Positions 1 to 11,026 of a DNA stretch of 64,000 bases are shown here, one piece after another. A program made the translations under genes and the position numbers. The first letter of the stretch is position 1; each line of letters begins with the position of its first letter. The notes under the pieces were generated by a model that was given only the letters and a program-made list of their open reading frames with translations, was not told the DNA's origin and did not search any database. Source of the stretch: Euonymus europaeus (Eukaryota; Streptophyta; Magnoliopsida; Celastrales; Celastraceae); contig OY756962.1 in the NCBI GenBank assembly GCA_963580455.1, forward strand, positions 22,519,001 through 22,583,000, in the 5' to 3' direction.

Positions 1-294
1 CTTTATCTTCTAGTTTAAACTTCTTATTAGATACTTATTTTTCAAATGAGGAAGTTTAGTGGGGGTTCATGATTCAACCTCATTATTATATTTAGATCAA
101 ATTGGCACAGGTTCCCAATGTACATCTAAAATGGAGAGGATTGGTTATTGTAAATATGTTTTTCACTGAGGATTAGAATTTACTTTTGGTCCATCAGAAA
201 GGGAAAGCAACTCGTTTGAATGAACTCTCTCTATTTGTAAAGGTGATTTTGCAGCACATGCCAATATCGTAATTCCTGTCACTTGATTTTGCAG
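1..294 (+). other. Intron of the PGI gene, window edge
   Basis: The stretch ends in a TTGATTTTGCAG acceptor before the first PGI exon in the window. No preceding PGI exon (the FDLDGN region) was found here, so it is read as intron sequence cut by the window edge. Confidence 0.5.
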
Positions 295-1822
295 GTGAAT
301 CGAGGGCTTTCTGTAGATGGAAATAAAGGGAGCACAGACCAGCACGCGTAAGACTCTGTAGTACTCAAATCCAATAAATCTATTTATGCTACCCATGCCG
401 AGCCTCACGTGACTCGTCTGCTTATTTTTACAGCTACATTCAACAACTTATTAGGGAGGGTGTGCACAATTTTCTTTGTCACATTCATTGAAGTGCTACG
501 TGATAGACCCCCAGGTCATGATTGGGAGCTTGAACCCGGTGTTACTTGTGGTGATTACTTGTTTGGGATGCTACAGGTTAGACATTTGCCACAGTTGGTG
601 ACTTTCTGTTGAGACACAAAAGTTCATCGCAACTCCTCCGTTATATTTTTTAAAAAATATTCTGTCGAGCTAACTTGAATTCTACAGGGAACAAGATCAG
701 CTTTGTATGCCAATGATCGAGAGTCCATCACGGTGACAGTGGAGGAAGTGACACCTAGATGTGTTGGGGCTCTTATTGCACTTTATGAGCGAACAGTTGG
801 GTTATATGCCTTCACTGTCAACATTAAGGCTTACCATCAACCTGGTAGATACATTTCCCCTTTGCTGCTTTTTGAATTTCTCTCCGCAAGTAGAATGACT
901 GTCTTGTATTATTTTAAGTATCAATTCATGATACTGGATTGCTTAAGCTGACACATTTTTTGTCGTCCTCTTTTCTGTTCGTTTGCTTGTATTCAATTGT
1001 CTTCTCAGGTGTGGAAGCTGGAAAGAAGGCAGCAGGAGAGGTATTAGCTCTTCAAAAGCGGGTTTTGGCAGTTCTTAACGAGGCATGGTAAAACATAAAA
1101 TTGTGGTGGTTTTTGTGCATTCTACATTGCTAAAGACCTAGAGATATATTTATGTCATTCTGGTCTCACATTTTCTGAATATCTCCCCACAATAGAATTA
1201 TAGAAACCTTTCTGCGATCTGGTTTTTCAGGTTTTCTACTCTTTTAAGTCGCTGAAGTATATATGAGACTTCAGGTTTCAGAATGATTTCATAGGACTTG
1301 AACTGAGGACTCATCAACCAATCTTGTTTCCCATGCTGAAAATGAACACTATGGAAAAACCTCTTTGAGTAATGGGACCTGTTATTTTGACTCGTGAATT
1401 CTAGTTGAACGGGGTGTAACAAGCTTTATAAAAGTCCTTTCTGAAAATATATTTCACATTTTATTCCCTTGATCTCTTGCTTTGCTGCAAGCATCTTCAG
1501 TTGATGATGGTGCTTTTCCGTGTTCAGCTGCAGAGAGCCGGTGGAACTGCTGACGCTTGAGGAAGTAGCTGAACATTGCCATGCGCCTGAAGATGTATGT
1601 ATACATTTTTCTTTAGACCCTATTTTAGAGATAATTATTTTGGCTTACGGGTAACGGTTCCTTCTTTTTTTTCCCGCCATGCTGTAGATTGAAATGATAT
1701 ACAAGATTATCGCACATATGGCTGCCAACGACAGAGCAATCATTGCCGAAGGCAATTGTGGTTCACTCCGTAGCATCAAAGTTTTCCTTGGAGAGTGCAA
1801 TGTGGATGAGTTGTATGATTGA
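295..1822 (+). CDS. PGI1: Glucose-6-phosphate isomerase, plastid type: 3' six exons, frameshifted
   Basis: Plastid PGI interconverts glucose-6-phosphate and fructose-6-phosphate and feeds starch synthesis. Exons read as 295-347, 434-576, 688-844, 1009-1087, 1528-1594 and 1688-1822, all with GT-AG borders; the 5' part lies outside the window. Recognisable family stretches are [29 protein letters not shown], then an [17 protein letters not shown] block, and an ending [11 protein letters not shown] before TGA. Exon 434-576 is 143 nt where 142 would keep frame: there is one extra T in the TTTT run at 470-473 (after codons for VHN), so the frame breaks before FFVTFIEV. An extra ATT codon also lies near 447-452. 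Several usually fixed residues differ (GSPRSIK reads [13 protein letters not shown] reads VNIKAY). It may be a decaying paralogue or contain a sequence error. Family assignment is firm, function of this copy is doubtful. Confidence 0.85.
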
Positions 1823-2324
1823 GTTTTACTACTGGATTTGATATTTCATATCTCAAGCATGTGGTGGTATTCCAAAAGTTGCTCAATAAGCTCTCTTTTT
1901 GTACCTTGTTTTGTCACATTTTCACTGAGAACCAGAAAAATAACAGGAAAAATACTTTGGGCAACTACAATTCAAGAGGAGCAAGTGCAGATAATGAAAG
2001 AAACGCAAATTCAATAGGGGACTTTCAATAGCTTGTAAACAAGTTACTTATCTGTCTAACGCATCTGAATACATTGATCTGGACAGCCTAATCAAACTGA
2101 AATAGGGCAATAAAAGAGAAATTTACAATGAAACCTCACCAATGAAATTGAATTTCACCCATAATTTCTTGAAGTCGAAAATCTATTTACAAGATCAAAT
2201 TACACAGGAGAAATAGATGGATCTGTTGACATGGAAAGAATGACACCATATGGAACAGGAAGCTGCATTGGCAGCATAAGTAGAAGGCAATAGCATAGAT
2301 ATCTCCAGCCAGATACAGGCAAAG
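1823..2324. other. Convergent 3' spacer between PGI and the 243-aa gene
   Basis: About 500 bp separate the PGI stop from the stop of the minus-strand gene. The two genes are tail to tail, so this should hold both 3' UTRs. AATAAA-like signals occur (for example near 2108), but no further coding signal is seen. Confidence 0.5.
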
Positions 2325-5300
2325 TTAGAGAAACTTTGATATAACATCACAAGAAGTCCAAAAGGCTTTAGAGGCAGCACTAAGAATAAGAGGGTTCTGA
2401 TATATCCTGTTTGCAACAAAGACAATGTGATGAATTAGTAAACATGAATTCCCACAGTAGACAAATAATATAGGTGAAAGGCAATTGCATAGGTGGATGG
2501 ATCTATAAGTAAGAAACTCCAATGCAAATAGGGAAATACTGAAAAATAGATGAAAGAAATGCCTAGACGATAAGTAGAGACAATATGAGTCACAAACCAA
2601 ACCTCGTAACTTACCCAATGGCAGTAGCTCCCCAGGACGCAACATTATAAATAACTTTACTCCCATCCCACGCCTTCCGAAGCTTTCCTTTTTTCTTATT
2701 TATGGAGAATGTCTTGCTAAGTGCTGAAAGGTATATAACATAGGATGCTAAGTAGCTGATACTATAGAGGACAAATATTCTTCAATAAAAGCATAAAATG
2801 GATTCAGAACAAAAAGGCTGCGGCTCATTAAGTAGCAAAGGAAAGAATTAAGTTACCTTCCTGGAGTTGATTTGGGGGCAAGTCCTACAAACAAGCAAGC
2901 AGCCACAGAGAAAAACATTAGGTGCTTTGACTACAGCATATTTATTATCGAGCAAAAACAAAACAGCACCAAAGCATATAATATGTAAATGACATAACTC
3001 TCGGACTGTGGATGGTTTGAGCAAAGAGAAGTGAATTTGGACTTTGGAGGCAGATGCTTAATTTAACAATTGATATGGACTTCCAGAATTTACCCTTTCA
3101 AAAATTTCATTTGAATATTGAAGGTGTAATGATCAATTTACACAACACTTTCTACTCTCATGTTCCCTCAAATTATCATTCTCTCTCCTCATCCTCTCTC
3201 CTCATCCTCATCCTCCTCCTTCAAACTCCCATATGTAGTGTTAATTTACTTTCACTGATTACCAAACAAATGCTAGATAACATTTAAAGGTAACTCACTT
3301 GTATTAGGTAACTCACTTGTATTGTTGATAGAAAGAATAAAGTCCAAAAGAAGTCCAAAAAAAAATTCAGCGACCACCTACGCATGGATATCTTGAGATT
3401 GAATTGTAAAAGCTACACTGCGAAGTTACGGTGTGTTAGATACTTAGATGGAAATATTATGACCATCTACCGATAGAGGGAAATTTACGATGCAAACAGT
3501 GCCAGACGATATCTTTATTAACTATGCCAGTAGCAAAGGACACTTAAAAATCAATACTTTTTTCCTATCACTACATTGCATCACAAAAATTCAAAGGCCA
3601 TGAGCTCCTCCAAACAATATAAATAACGGGAAGAACACAACATTGGGGATATGAAATGAAGTAGAATGGAGTATTACAAATATGAAGGACATAGCCCCAA
3701 CCCTTACTACATTGCATCAAAAAAATTCAAAGGCCATGTGCTCCTCTAAACAATATAAATAACGGGAAGAACACAATATTGGGGATATGAAATGAAGTAG
3801 AATGGAGTATTACAAATATGAAGGACATAGCGCCCACCCCGCCACCGACCCCCCCCCAACCCTTAATAAAATAAAGCAAAATGCTTGAACAGAAAACCTC
3901 ATACATTTAAAAGCTCAGCAACTTCGCATACCTTAGTCTGTTTGAGAGACAACAAATATGCAGCCATGAAACAAGCAATGCCGTCTACAATATCTTCTTG
4001 CCTAACTAGAACATAATCTTCTTGATCCGAATCAGAATTTTCAGCTTCCCAAAGATCATTTTCATTGATCATGTCCCAAGAACTACTTTCTTCTGAAAAC
4101 ATACCAGTACATTATCACCATTGGGCATTCAAGAGAACAATATAATTACTCTAGATCCAATAATTAACTTCTCCAAAGCTTAAACATAATATGAAGAAAA
4201 GAACAAACAATGTAATGTGGAGTATGGAACTAGTCAAAAGCACATTTGAGTCTTTTGATTCATACCTGTAACATTTTGAGGAACTGATGACTGAGCGTAC
4301 TCCAGTTTCTCAAGAAAATCAGGGCACTCAACTCTAGATTTGAGAAGATCGTACAACTACAAAGGATACCTTTAGTCACAAATGTTTGAAAATCTTGTAA
4401 ATATAGCACTGACCATCATGGACCATGGAGTCACATATATAGTTCAAAAAACAGAAAGTTGGCGATTTAGAATGAATATCTAAGGGCTTTATCAATCTAT
4501 GTAGAAGGTCAGGGGAATATTGAGGACATCCATTTCGATTCCTATTACTGTGCAAATGGTGTATGCAAATGCAAGTTCATGTCATTATATCTTCTGTGTC
4601 AGGTATTAAACAACACATCCATTTAGACCGACTTAGAAAAACATAGTGATTGGTGCAACTACATTCTAGGAAGCTTGATGGGCCAAACGGATTTTTTTTC
4701 TTTTCTGTTGATAAAAAATGTTCAGATGACAACTTAATGCCACCTTTACCTTCAACATTTAAAAAATATTATACTCGGAAGTGAAGAACCAATTTAAAAA
4801 TGCACATTTATAACAAAAAAGACAATTTTTAATCTTGCAAGGAAACACACTTTTCTAACTATCAAACCAAATCGTCCATCATGATCATCACAAATAAGAG
4901 TGACCTTCATGATTTGGCCACAATATGCCACACCTTTTACCCGCGTTTGGTCAAGTTCCTGGACACAAAGTCCAGCCTAGTTTTGATCAGTAACCTTCAT
5001 GCTTTAGCCTCCCAATCCACAATACACAGTTATCTCATTGAAGAAAGAACAAGTAATAAACAGACCACAACTAGTCTTCCTAACTCCTATAACAGCACAT
5101 ACTCTTGTCTTAATATTGGCCACATTTAAGGTTAAGTTTATCAGCATATGGTATCAATACAAATATTTTATTGAATCTACATTGTCAAAGTTACTGAGAA
5201 AAACCTCCCCGGCCAGAGACGGACGTACGCTAGGGCCAGGGGGGCCCTGGCCCCCCCTAGATTTTTTTTTTAAAAAATTATATATATTAATATATATATA

Positions 5301-6296
5301 TAGACTAATAGATCTAAAGTCCTTAGGCCATATACACAGAGACAAAATTAGTAAATTCAGAACACCAAATATGAACTCGATTCCTCAATCTCTATTTTCT
5401 GATCTTGTATTCTCATTTCAGGCTTCTACATCAAAGATGGCTAGCGATTTCCTAATGCTGGTAGTGTTTTTTTAGAGTTGTTTCTTAAGTTGTGTACTTG
5501 TTTCTTATACATGACTTGTATTTATATAGGTGATGTTTTTTCGGCCTAGAAATTACATAATTTTTCTGTAAATATCACGAAAAAAAAATTCGGGGGCGTT
5601 GCCCCCGAACCCCCACCAAACTATCGGCCCCCCCTCAAATGAGTTCCTGGTCCGTCCCTGTCCCCGGCAATAAGTACTAATAGCTAAAAGTGGTTGTGCA
5701 ATAAAAACATATATAAGTCAGACAAAAAACAGTAAATCCATTACTTCCCTTAGAGAAAATCTTGGTCGAACGACCATAATACATATCAAACCAAGCCAAA
5801 AAAGAAAAAAAAACGTTTGCATAAAAGCTATCCCCATTAGCTAAAAACACAACTTCATTGTACGACACCCCAAAAGAACTCAACCTCAACACATGAAACG
5901 CCTTCCCCAAGCTCCTCACCCTCCTCTAGATTTTCCAGCTACTTTAAGTATCTCATCAAACATAAAGACTAAAAACCATTCATCCAAAATACAAAATCCA
6001 ACAAAGCATCCAAAACCCTCAGCGGTAAACAATACCTCATCAGCTTCTCGATCGCCAGTCTGAACCGAAGAGTCTTCACGGCTGGCCTCCCCCTGAGGCT
6101 GCGTGTCACCATCGCTATCATCATCGTCGTCCACACCATTCCCATTACTGAGCAATTCAAGGGCCATATGGCAATGGTCAAGCACGTGCTTTAAGGTCTT
6201 CCTCTTCAAGCGAATCCGATCCTCCTCCGCCTTCTTTTTCCTATCCAAATCCATGATAGGAACCACAGAATTAGAGCCGGAGACCTCGATTTCCAT
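2325..6296 (-). CDS. Conserved plant protein of unknown function, 243 aa, six exons
   Basis: Exons on the minus strand: 6036-6296, 4266-4356, 3932-4092, 2857-2884, 2615-2723, 2325-2406; the sum is 732 nt and every splice phase fits. The protein starts MEIEVSGSNSVVPIMDLDRK, with a charged helix of the KKKAEEDRIRLKRKTLKHV type (about residues 20-40), then an acidic DDDDDSDGD run. The middle carries SSWDMINENDLWEAEN, the invariant-looking EDYVLVRQEDIVDGIACF, AAYLLSLKQTK, and a C-terminal KGKLRKAWDGSKVIYNVASW block followed by GIYQNPLILSAASKAFWTSC. I recognise this architecture as a single-copy-like plant family without an assigned function that I know of. No signal peptide is seen; the C-terminal half is hydrophobic enough for membrane association, but that is inference. 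Intron 1 holds a hAT-like element and intron 3 a tandem duplication. Unlike its neighbours the frame is intact. It is head to head with the SURF1-like gene. Confidence 0.85.
3571..3865. repeat. Tandem duplication, period 136 bp, two copies
   Basis: The block that begins CTACATTGCATCA at 3571 is repeated from 3707 with only a few substitutions. The second copy is followed by a C-rich insertion near 3833-3855. It lies in intron 3 of the 243-aa gene, so it should not alter the protein. Confidence 0.85.
5214..5660. mobile_element. Non-autonomous hAT-like element, 447 bp, 8-bp TSD
   Basis: The ends are imperfect inverted repeats, CAGAGACGGAC on the left and the complement of CAGGGACGGAC on the right, the CAGRG form common in hAT elements. 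A perfect 8-bp duplication TCCCCGGC flanks it (5206-5213 and 5661-5668), the size hAT transposases make. Subterminal regions are C/G-rich with short palindromes (for example CGGGGGCGTTGCCCCCG near 5591). No transposase is encoded. It sits in intron 1 of the 243-aa gene. Calling it hAT rests on TSD length and terminal bases only. Confidence 0.8.
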
Positions 6297-7052
6297 GCCC
6301 TAGAACCCTAAATCCCCTAAACACCGGGATTTCGTTCTTTGTCTATCTACTTATTATTACTAAATTATCTATAAAACCCTAAAAGAAACCTGAATGATCC
6401 ATGGGTTTGGTGATCCTAGATTTCCTCCATCTCCATGCAGAGAAGGAGAAATAGATTCGGAAAACAGACTCCCAATTATTACGATTTAGGTTTCGTGTTG
6501 GTTGAGTGCAAAATTTACAATTTTGCTTTAAATTAAAGTTTTAAAAAGTAAAAAATTGCGAGTCTCTTATTGGACTAGTAGCCGACTTGGGCTTGCTTTA
6601 TGGCTAAACTAATTTGGTTGGCTTGTGAGGGCCCAAATTCATGGGCCTAGGGACGCGATACCACACTCGACGATATTTAGGAACCCCTACCCCAAATTGG
6701 TATTAGGAACTCGGGAAATTTGGCAAAAATGACATTTTTGCTAAATAATTTTTTTTCTCTAAAAAGTTTAATATCTAACTCTTTTGGTCTTGAAAAATAC
6801 TCATATACCCCTCTTGCGATGACACGAGCACTCTTTATAAGTTGACATTCTCTTTCTTCTCTCTCACACGGGCCGAACTACAAAATAGTGTACTTTATAA
6901 CGGTATAAAAATAGTCTATATAGCAACCATTAAATTAAATTTGTTAATCTCCATCGTTAAAAAAAATAAAAATTACATAAATGTTTATCTTGTCCAAATT
7001 AATAATTTGTCATCATTTATCGCACTATAAGAAATTCGCGAATTCTTTACAG
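6297..7052. promoter_or_regulatory. Bidirectional promoter region between 243-aa gene and SURF1-like gene
   Basis: The two genes face away from each other across about 750 bp. The minus-strand leader starts within AACCCTAAA-type telo-boxes (6305-6315 and 6373-6384). TGGGCC site II motifs occur as GGGCCCAA at 6629 and TGGGCC at 6642, the pairing typical of plant housekeeping and mitochondrial-protein promoters bound by TCP factors. A TTTATAA element lies near 6833. I could not find a transit-peptide exon for SURF1 in this interval. Confidence 0.5.
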
Positions 7053-10013
7053 ACTTTTTGTTCTTACCTGGAGCCATCACTCTTCGGCTCGGGACGTGGC
7101 AAATCTTTCGAAGGCAAGACAAGGTAAACTTATTTCTTCTTTTGATGAATTATTGAATCAAAGTATAGACTTTTTCTCATTTTACATCAGATATCTTAAA
7201 TCTATTTTGCTTATGCTTCATTGAAAAGCAATCTTTTGCTCAATGGCAATGATGATGGGCAATGCAATTTTTTTTATGACGCAGATAAATACACTGGAGT
7301 TTAGACATAAAAGGTTGGATTTGGAACCTCCAAAGTTCAACGAGTTACCCCCTTCTAGTGATAAAATGGAGACTCTCGAGTTTAGAAGGGTAGAATGCAA
7401 AGGAGTTTTTGATGAAGAAAGGACAATATTTTTTGGCCCACGGTCTAGAAGCATTTCTGGAGTGACAGAAAATGGTTACTATGCTATTACACCCATTTTG
7501 CCAATCCCCAATGATTCTGAGTGGTAAGAGCAAACCTCTCTGCTGAACTGCTAATTCCTCTATAATTACTGAATTGCACTGGATTAGTTTATAGCTGCCC
7601 TCTTGAAATGCATTATGTCATTAGGAGATCCATTCATTTGTACTTATATATTATATTTTATTTTTCCATAGGAGTCAGTTTATAACATTTCCCTTTTATG
7701 AGATTCTTAAAGTATTGAATTGATTTATCACCTTATGAGTGGCTAAGACCCAAGGCGACCGAAATATGAATCACAGCTTGATGGGTTATATGTCACGCAG
7801 AAACTTATTATAGAACCAATGCCCTAGAAATTACTCTTAAGATGGGCATTAGGGGGTGTGATCTAATTCAAAATTAATCTGATAAATTGGGTTGACATAG
7901 GACGGTTTTCACAATCTCTGTTTAGAAGAGTTTTTAGGTAGATCAGCAACTATAGCTTATGATTTTGGTGATTAGAAGGGCAGAATCAGGTCTTAAGTTA
8001 TAGGAGAAATAGAAGAAAAAGAAAAGAAAAGGCAACCTAAGCATCACACCTAGGGTTCCTCGGCATTACACCATAGGAAGATTGCATCACACGGAAAGCA
8101 AATCACTGGCTAACGAATTCTCTCAAAGCTGTAGATTCATTCATTGATCTAAATAGAGAGGTTACACAGCTATTTATAAGACTCTAAGTCATAATCCTAG
8201 TCTGAGTCCTAGTCTCGTTAGGACTTCATTCTTAAGGAAACTAATGACTTCCAAAATTAAACTAATAACTAACGAGTCTCCAACTTCAATGAGGACTTGA
8301 CTCATCGTAATAAAAGACTAATAAAAATAAATAAAGGAAACTTGTTCAAAACTGACCCAATTTTACTACCTTAGGATTGTTGAATCAAGAATTGTGTAGG
8401 CTTAACGTCTTTGATTTGTCTTTAATGCAAACACACAGCTTTCCTGACACAGAAAACTGATATATCGAGAAGCTCATGAATCTAACTTTTACACCATAAC
8501 AATTTTCCTTTAGTTTTTCTGCTGCTGGTTGCATCTTATCTAGCATGTTCGATCTCTCACTAATCATAAGGAAATACAACAAAAAAAATTAGCGGCAAAA
8601 AGTGATAATCGAACATTGATCATTGTGTGTGTCTTTTTCTTTCAGTATTAAGGCACCAATTCTAATCAATAGAGGATGGGTCCCCCGCAGTTGGAGAGAC
8701 GAGTTTTTTGAAATTTCACGAGGCCGTGAACCGTCTTCAATTAAAGCATCTCACTATGTCCAAGAGGATGAAAAAAGCTCCTGGTGGAGGTTTTGGTCCA
8801 AGAAACCTCGAAAAGTTGTGGTTATTCCTGTCAAATTATGCCTGTTTGGTTAATTCAAACACTGAAATCTGAAGATCCAAATCTTATATTCTTGCAACAT
8901 GCAGGATCAAATCCCTGATGTTACTGCCGTGGAAGTGATTGGAGTAGTTCGTGGAAGTGAGAAGCCTAGCATGTTTGTTCCAGAAAATGACCCTAATGCC
9001 TCCCAGTGGTTCTATGTGGATGTGCCTGCAATAGCTCGTGCTTCTGGACTCCCTGAAAGCACAGTATATGTGGAAGACATTAATGACAATGTGGATCCAA
9101 GTAATCCTTACCCAGTTCCAAAGGATGCCAATGCCTTGATTCGTAGTTCGGTCATGCCACAAGACCATCTAAATTATACACTTTGACATGGTATGTTGTA
9201 TAGATCAACTTTTAACAATTACGCATGCATGTGAAAGCACTTGATCGGTAGTTTTTCCTATGTTTCCATATATTTCTTGATTAATACTCTTTCTGATTAT
9301 AGTGGTCAGAGTTGTTAAAAGCTCGCTTAAGCGCTAAAGCCAAGCGATTAGAAGCCTTGGCGCCTTGATCGCTTCACTTCTGTGTTTTTTTTTCAAAGCG
9401 CGCTTATGTTAGGCGCCTCAGATCTGTTGGGGGACCATAAAACGATATCAAAAATAGAATCCATAGCTGCGCGACATCTCGTCTTTTATTTGCGACTCGT
9501 CTTCGTCTCTTTTCAGCTTCTCTCTGGCACTCGCGATATTTCGATTCGACTCCTATAACTCTTCTTTGCTCTGCTTTCGGTTGCTCTTCAAGTCCTCTTT
9601 ATGAGCGGTCCAGATCTGTTCCAGCCTTCCAGGGATGTTGAAATGTCTATTTTATTTATGATTTGAGTGTTAAGTGCCATGAAAATGTAGGAAATTATCA
9701 ATTTGCTGCATATGTCTTCAAAAGCGCGCTTAGCGCTTAGCGCTTCGAAGCGCTAGGAAGCCTCTGGCGCTTTTAACAACTTTGATAGTGGTCTAGGATA
9801 AAGTCTCTCATTTCCAGACTCAATTAAATGATTTTTCCACCTGCTAGCTGCCCTAAAGGCAGTAATGTTAATTATCCATCGTCTAAGGCAGACAGGCAGC
9901 TTCTTTTGAGCAGGTATTCTTTGTCGGCAGCAGTTACATTCATGACCTTCAGGAGACTTAGGCCTAAGAGGAACCGGAGACAGCAAGCCTTTACTGGAAG
10001 AGAGATCACTTAA
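7053..10013 (+). CDS. SURF1: SURF1-like cytochrome c oxidase assembly factor, damaged copy
   Basis: SURF1 helps assemble complex IV in the mitochondrial inner membrane and normally has two membrane helices flanking a conserved domain. Exons visible: 7053-7123 (PGAITLRLGTWQIFRRQDK), 7285-7523 (LEFRRVECKGVFDEERT and GPRSRSISGVTENGYYAI), 8646-about 8820 (INRGWVPRSWRDEF), 8905-9190 (VEVIGVVRGSEKPSMFVPEN, WFYVDVPAIARASGLPEST, MPQDHLNYTL) and 9914-10013 (YSLSAAVTFMTFRRLRPK). Two defects are visible. No first exon with ATG and transit peptide could be recognised upstream. In exon 8905-9190 two extra bases after the codons for NYTL create TGA at 9184-9186, so the last exon with the second membrane helix is out of frame; removing two bases restores the expected join. 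It is probably a pseudogene or partial duplicate, but the family call is firm. Confidence 0.8.
7524..8645. other. Long SURF1 intron with repeat-like sequence
   Basis: This 1.1-kb intron contains a block at about 7,960-8,350 that looks like LTR or other repeat material (a TATTTATAAG motif near 8171, and runs of the CTAGTC type), but no paired end or target duplication was found. No coding signal is supported. Confidence 0.3.
9308..9784. mobile_element. Foldback/MITE-like element rich in GCGCTT motifs, 477 bp
   Basis: Ends match as inverted repeats around GTTGTTAAAAGC (9311-9322) and GCTTTTAACAAC (9769-9780). The 9-bp sequence ATAGTGGTC occurs just outside both ends (9299-9307 and 9785-9793), consistent with a target duplication of Mutator size. 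Inner sequence has many AAGCGCT/AGCGCTT palindromes. No coding capacity is seen. It lies in the last intron of the SURF1-like gene. Confidence 0.65.
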
Positions 10014-11026
10014 GCTCCTCTTCTAACTCTGAATCACATGCAAGAATTTATATAAAAATAGCCGGGGAAGATGTCCTGTAGATGGGGGACTTCACTGCAA
10101 AGGCTCCTCACTCTGCTCAGGGCCTATTCCGCTGATACTCTTTTTTATTTTTATTTTATTTTCCCTTTCCTTTTTCTTTAATTGATACTTGCTATATAAA
10201 GAAATTTCAATTCCATGAAGTGGGTTTGCGGTAGTCAGGCAGTTAATGTAACATTATGCCAAATTTTGTGATGGAAGGCTTTGATTATATACCACAAAAA
10301 AAATACACTTTTTCACTTTTCTTTCTCTTAATTTTTAACCATCTAAATTGGAGAAAATGAAATTCATTTTCACTCCCCCCTCCCATACTCTCCATTTTTG
10401 TTCTCCTCAAATTTTTTCCCCTCCCCTCTTTTTTTCTGCTTGTAAAGCCGAAAAGAAGGACAAAATCTCCGATTAGGGACCATTTTATAAATGATGAATT
10501 TCAACTTTACCTTTTTTAGAAGGTTATTCCCGTTTTCATTTATTTACTTTTCAATTTTATTTTATTTTATTTACAGTTCATATAAAAAAAATCAATCACC
10601 TAGTGATATTGGAGAAAAGAAAATTACGATGGGTGCCAGTTCCCTGATTTTCCCTCCAACTAGTCTCCAACACGTTCTTCGTTGGAGTGGAGGACTGATG
10701 AGAAGAGAGATTGCTAAAAGCGCGGTTGACCTGTACAAGTGCAGCAGAGAAGGAGCACCTCAAGGCCCCGCTCTCTTTGGCCCTTTGTTGCTTGACCAAC
10801 GCGTTTCCGTTGGAAATCAATTATGCGCGAATCAAACTCTCTTTACGCTTCCTCCTCCTCCTCCTCTTCCCATCAACAATCCATTCCGGTCGATCTCTCG
10901 ATTCCTCTTCATGATTTATCTCCTTGTTCTTCTGGCAACGCGAGATTGATCAATGTCAGTGATGCATAGGCGGTTGATAATTGATCGTCAATCGCCTGGG
11001 ATGTGACAGTTTTTGGATCCGATAAA
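10014..11026 (+). promoter_or_regulatory. Upstream region and 5' leader of REN1
   Basis: About 1 kb without a supported gene. It is AT-rich up to 10,600 and becomes pyrimidine-rich, with a CTCCTCCTCCTCCTC run near 10,850-10,866 typical of plant 5' leaders. A 152-codon open frame at 10,491-10,949 has no family resemblance and is taken as chance. The REN1 ATG is at 11,027. Confidence 0.4.

Noticed and set aside
5038..5475. 145-codon open frame
   Set aside because: It runs from intron sequence into the hAT-like element and has no motif; a chance frame.
7960..8350. Solo LTR in a SURF1 intron
   Set aside because: Repeat-like, but no TG...CA ends with target duplication could be found.
10491..10949. 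152-codon open frame upstream of REN1
   Set aside because: Hydrophobic, low-complexity, no family resemblance, and it overlaps the likely REN1 promoter/leader.
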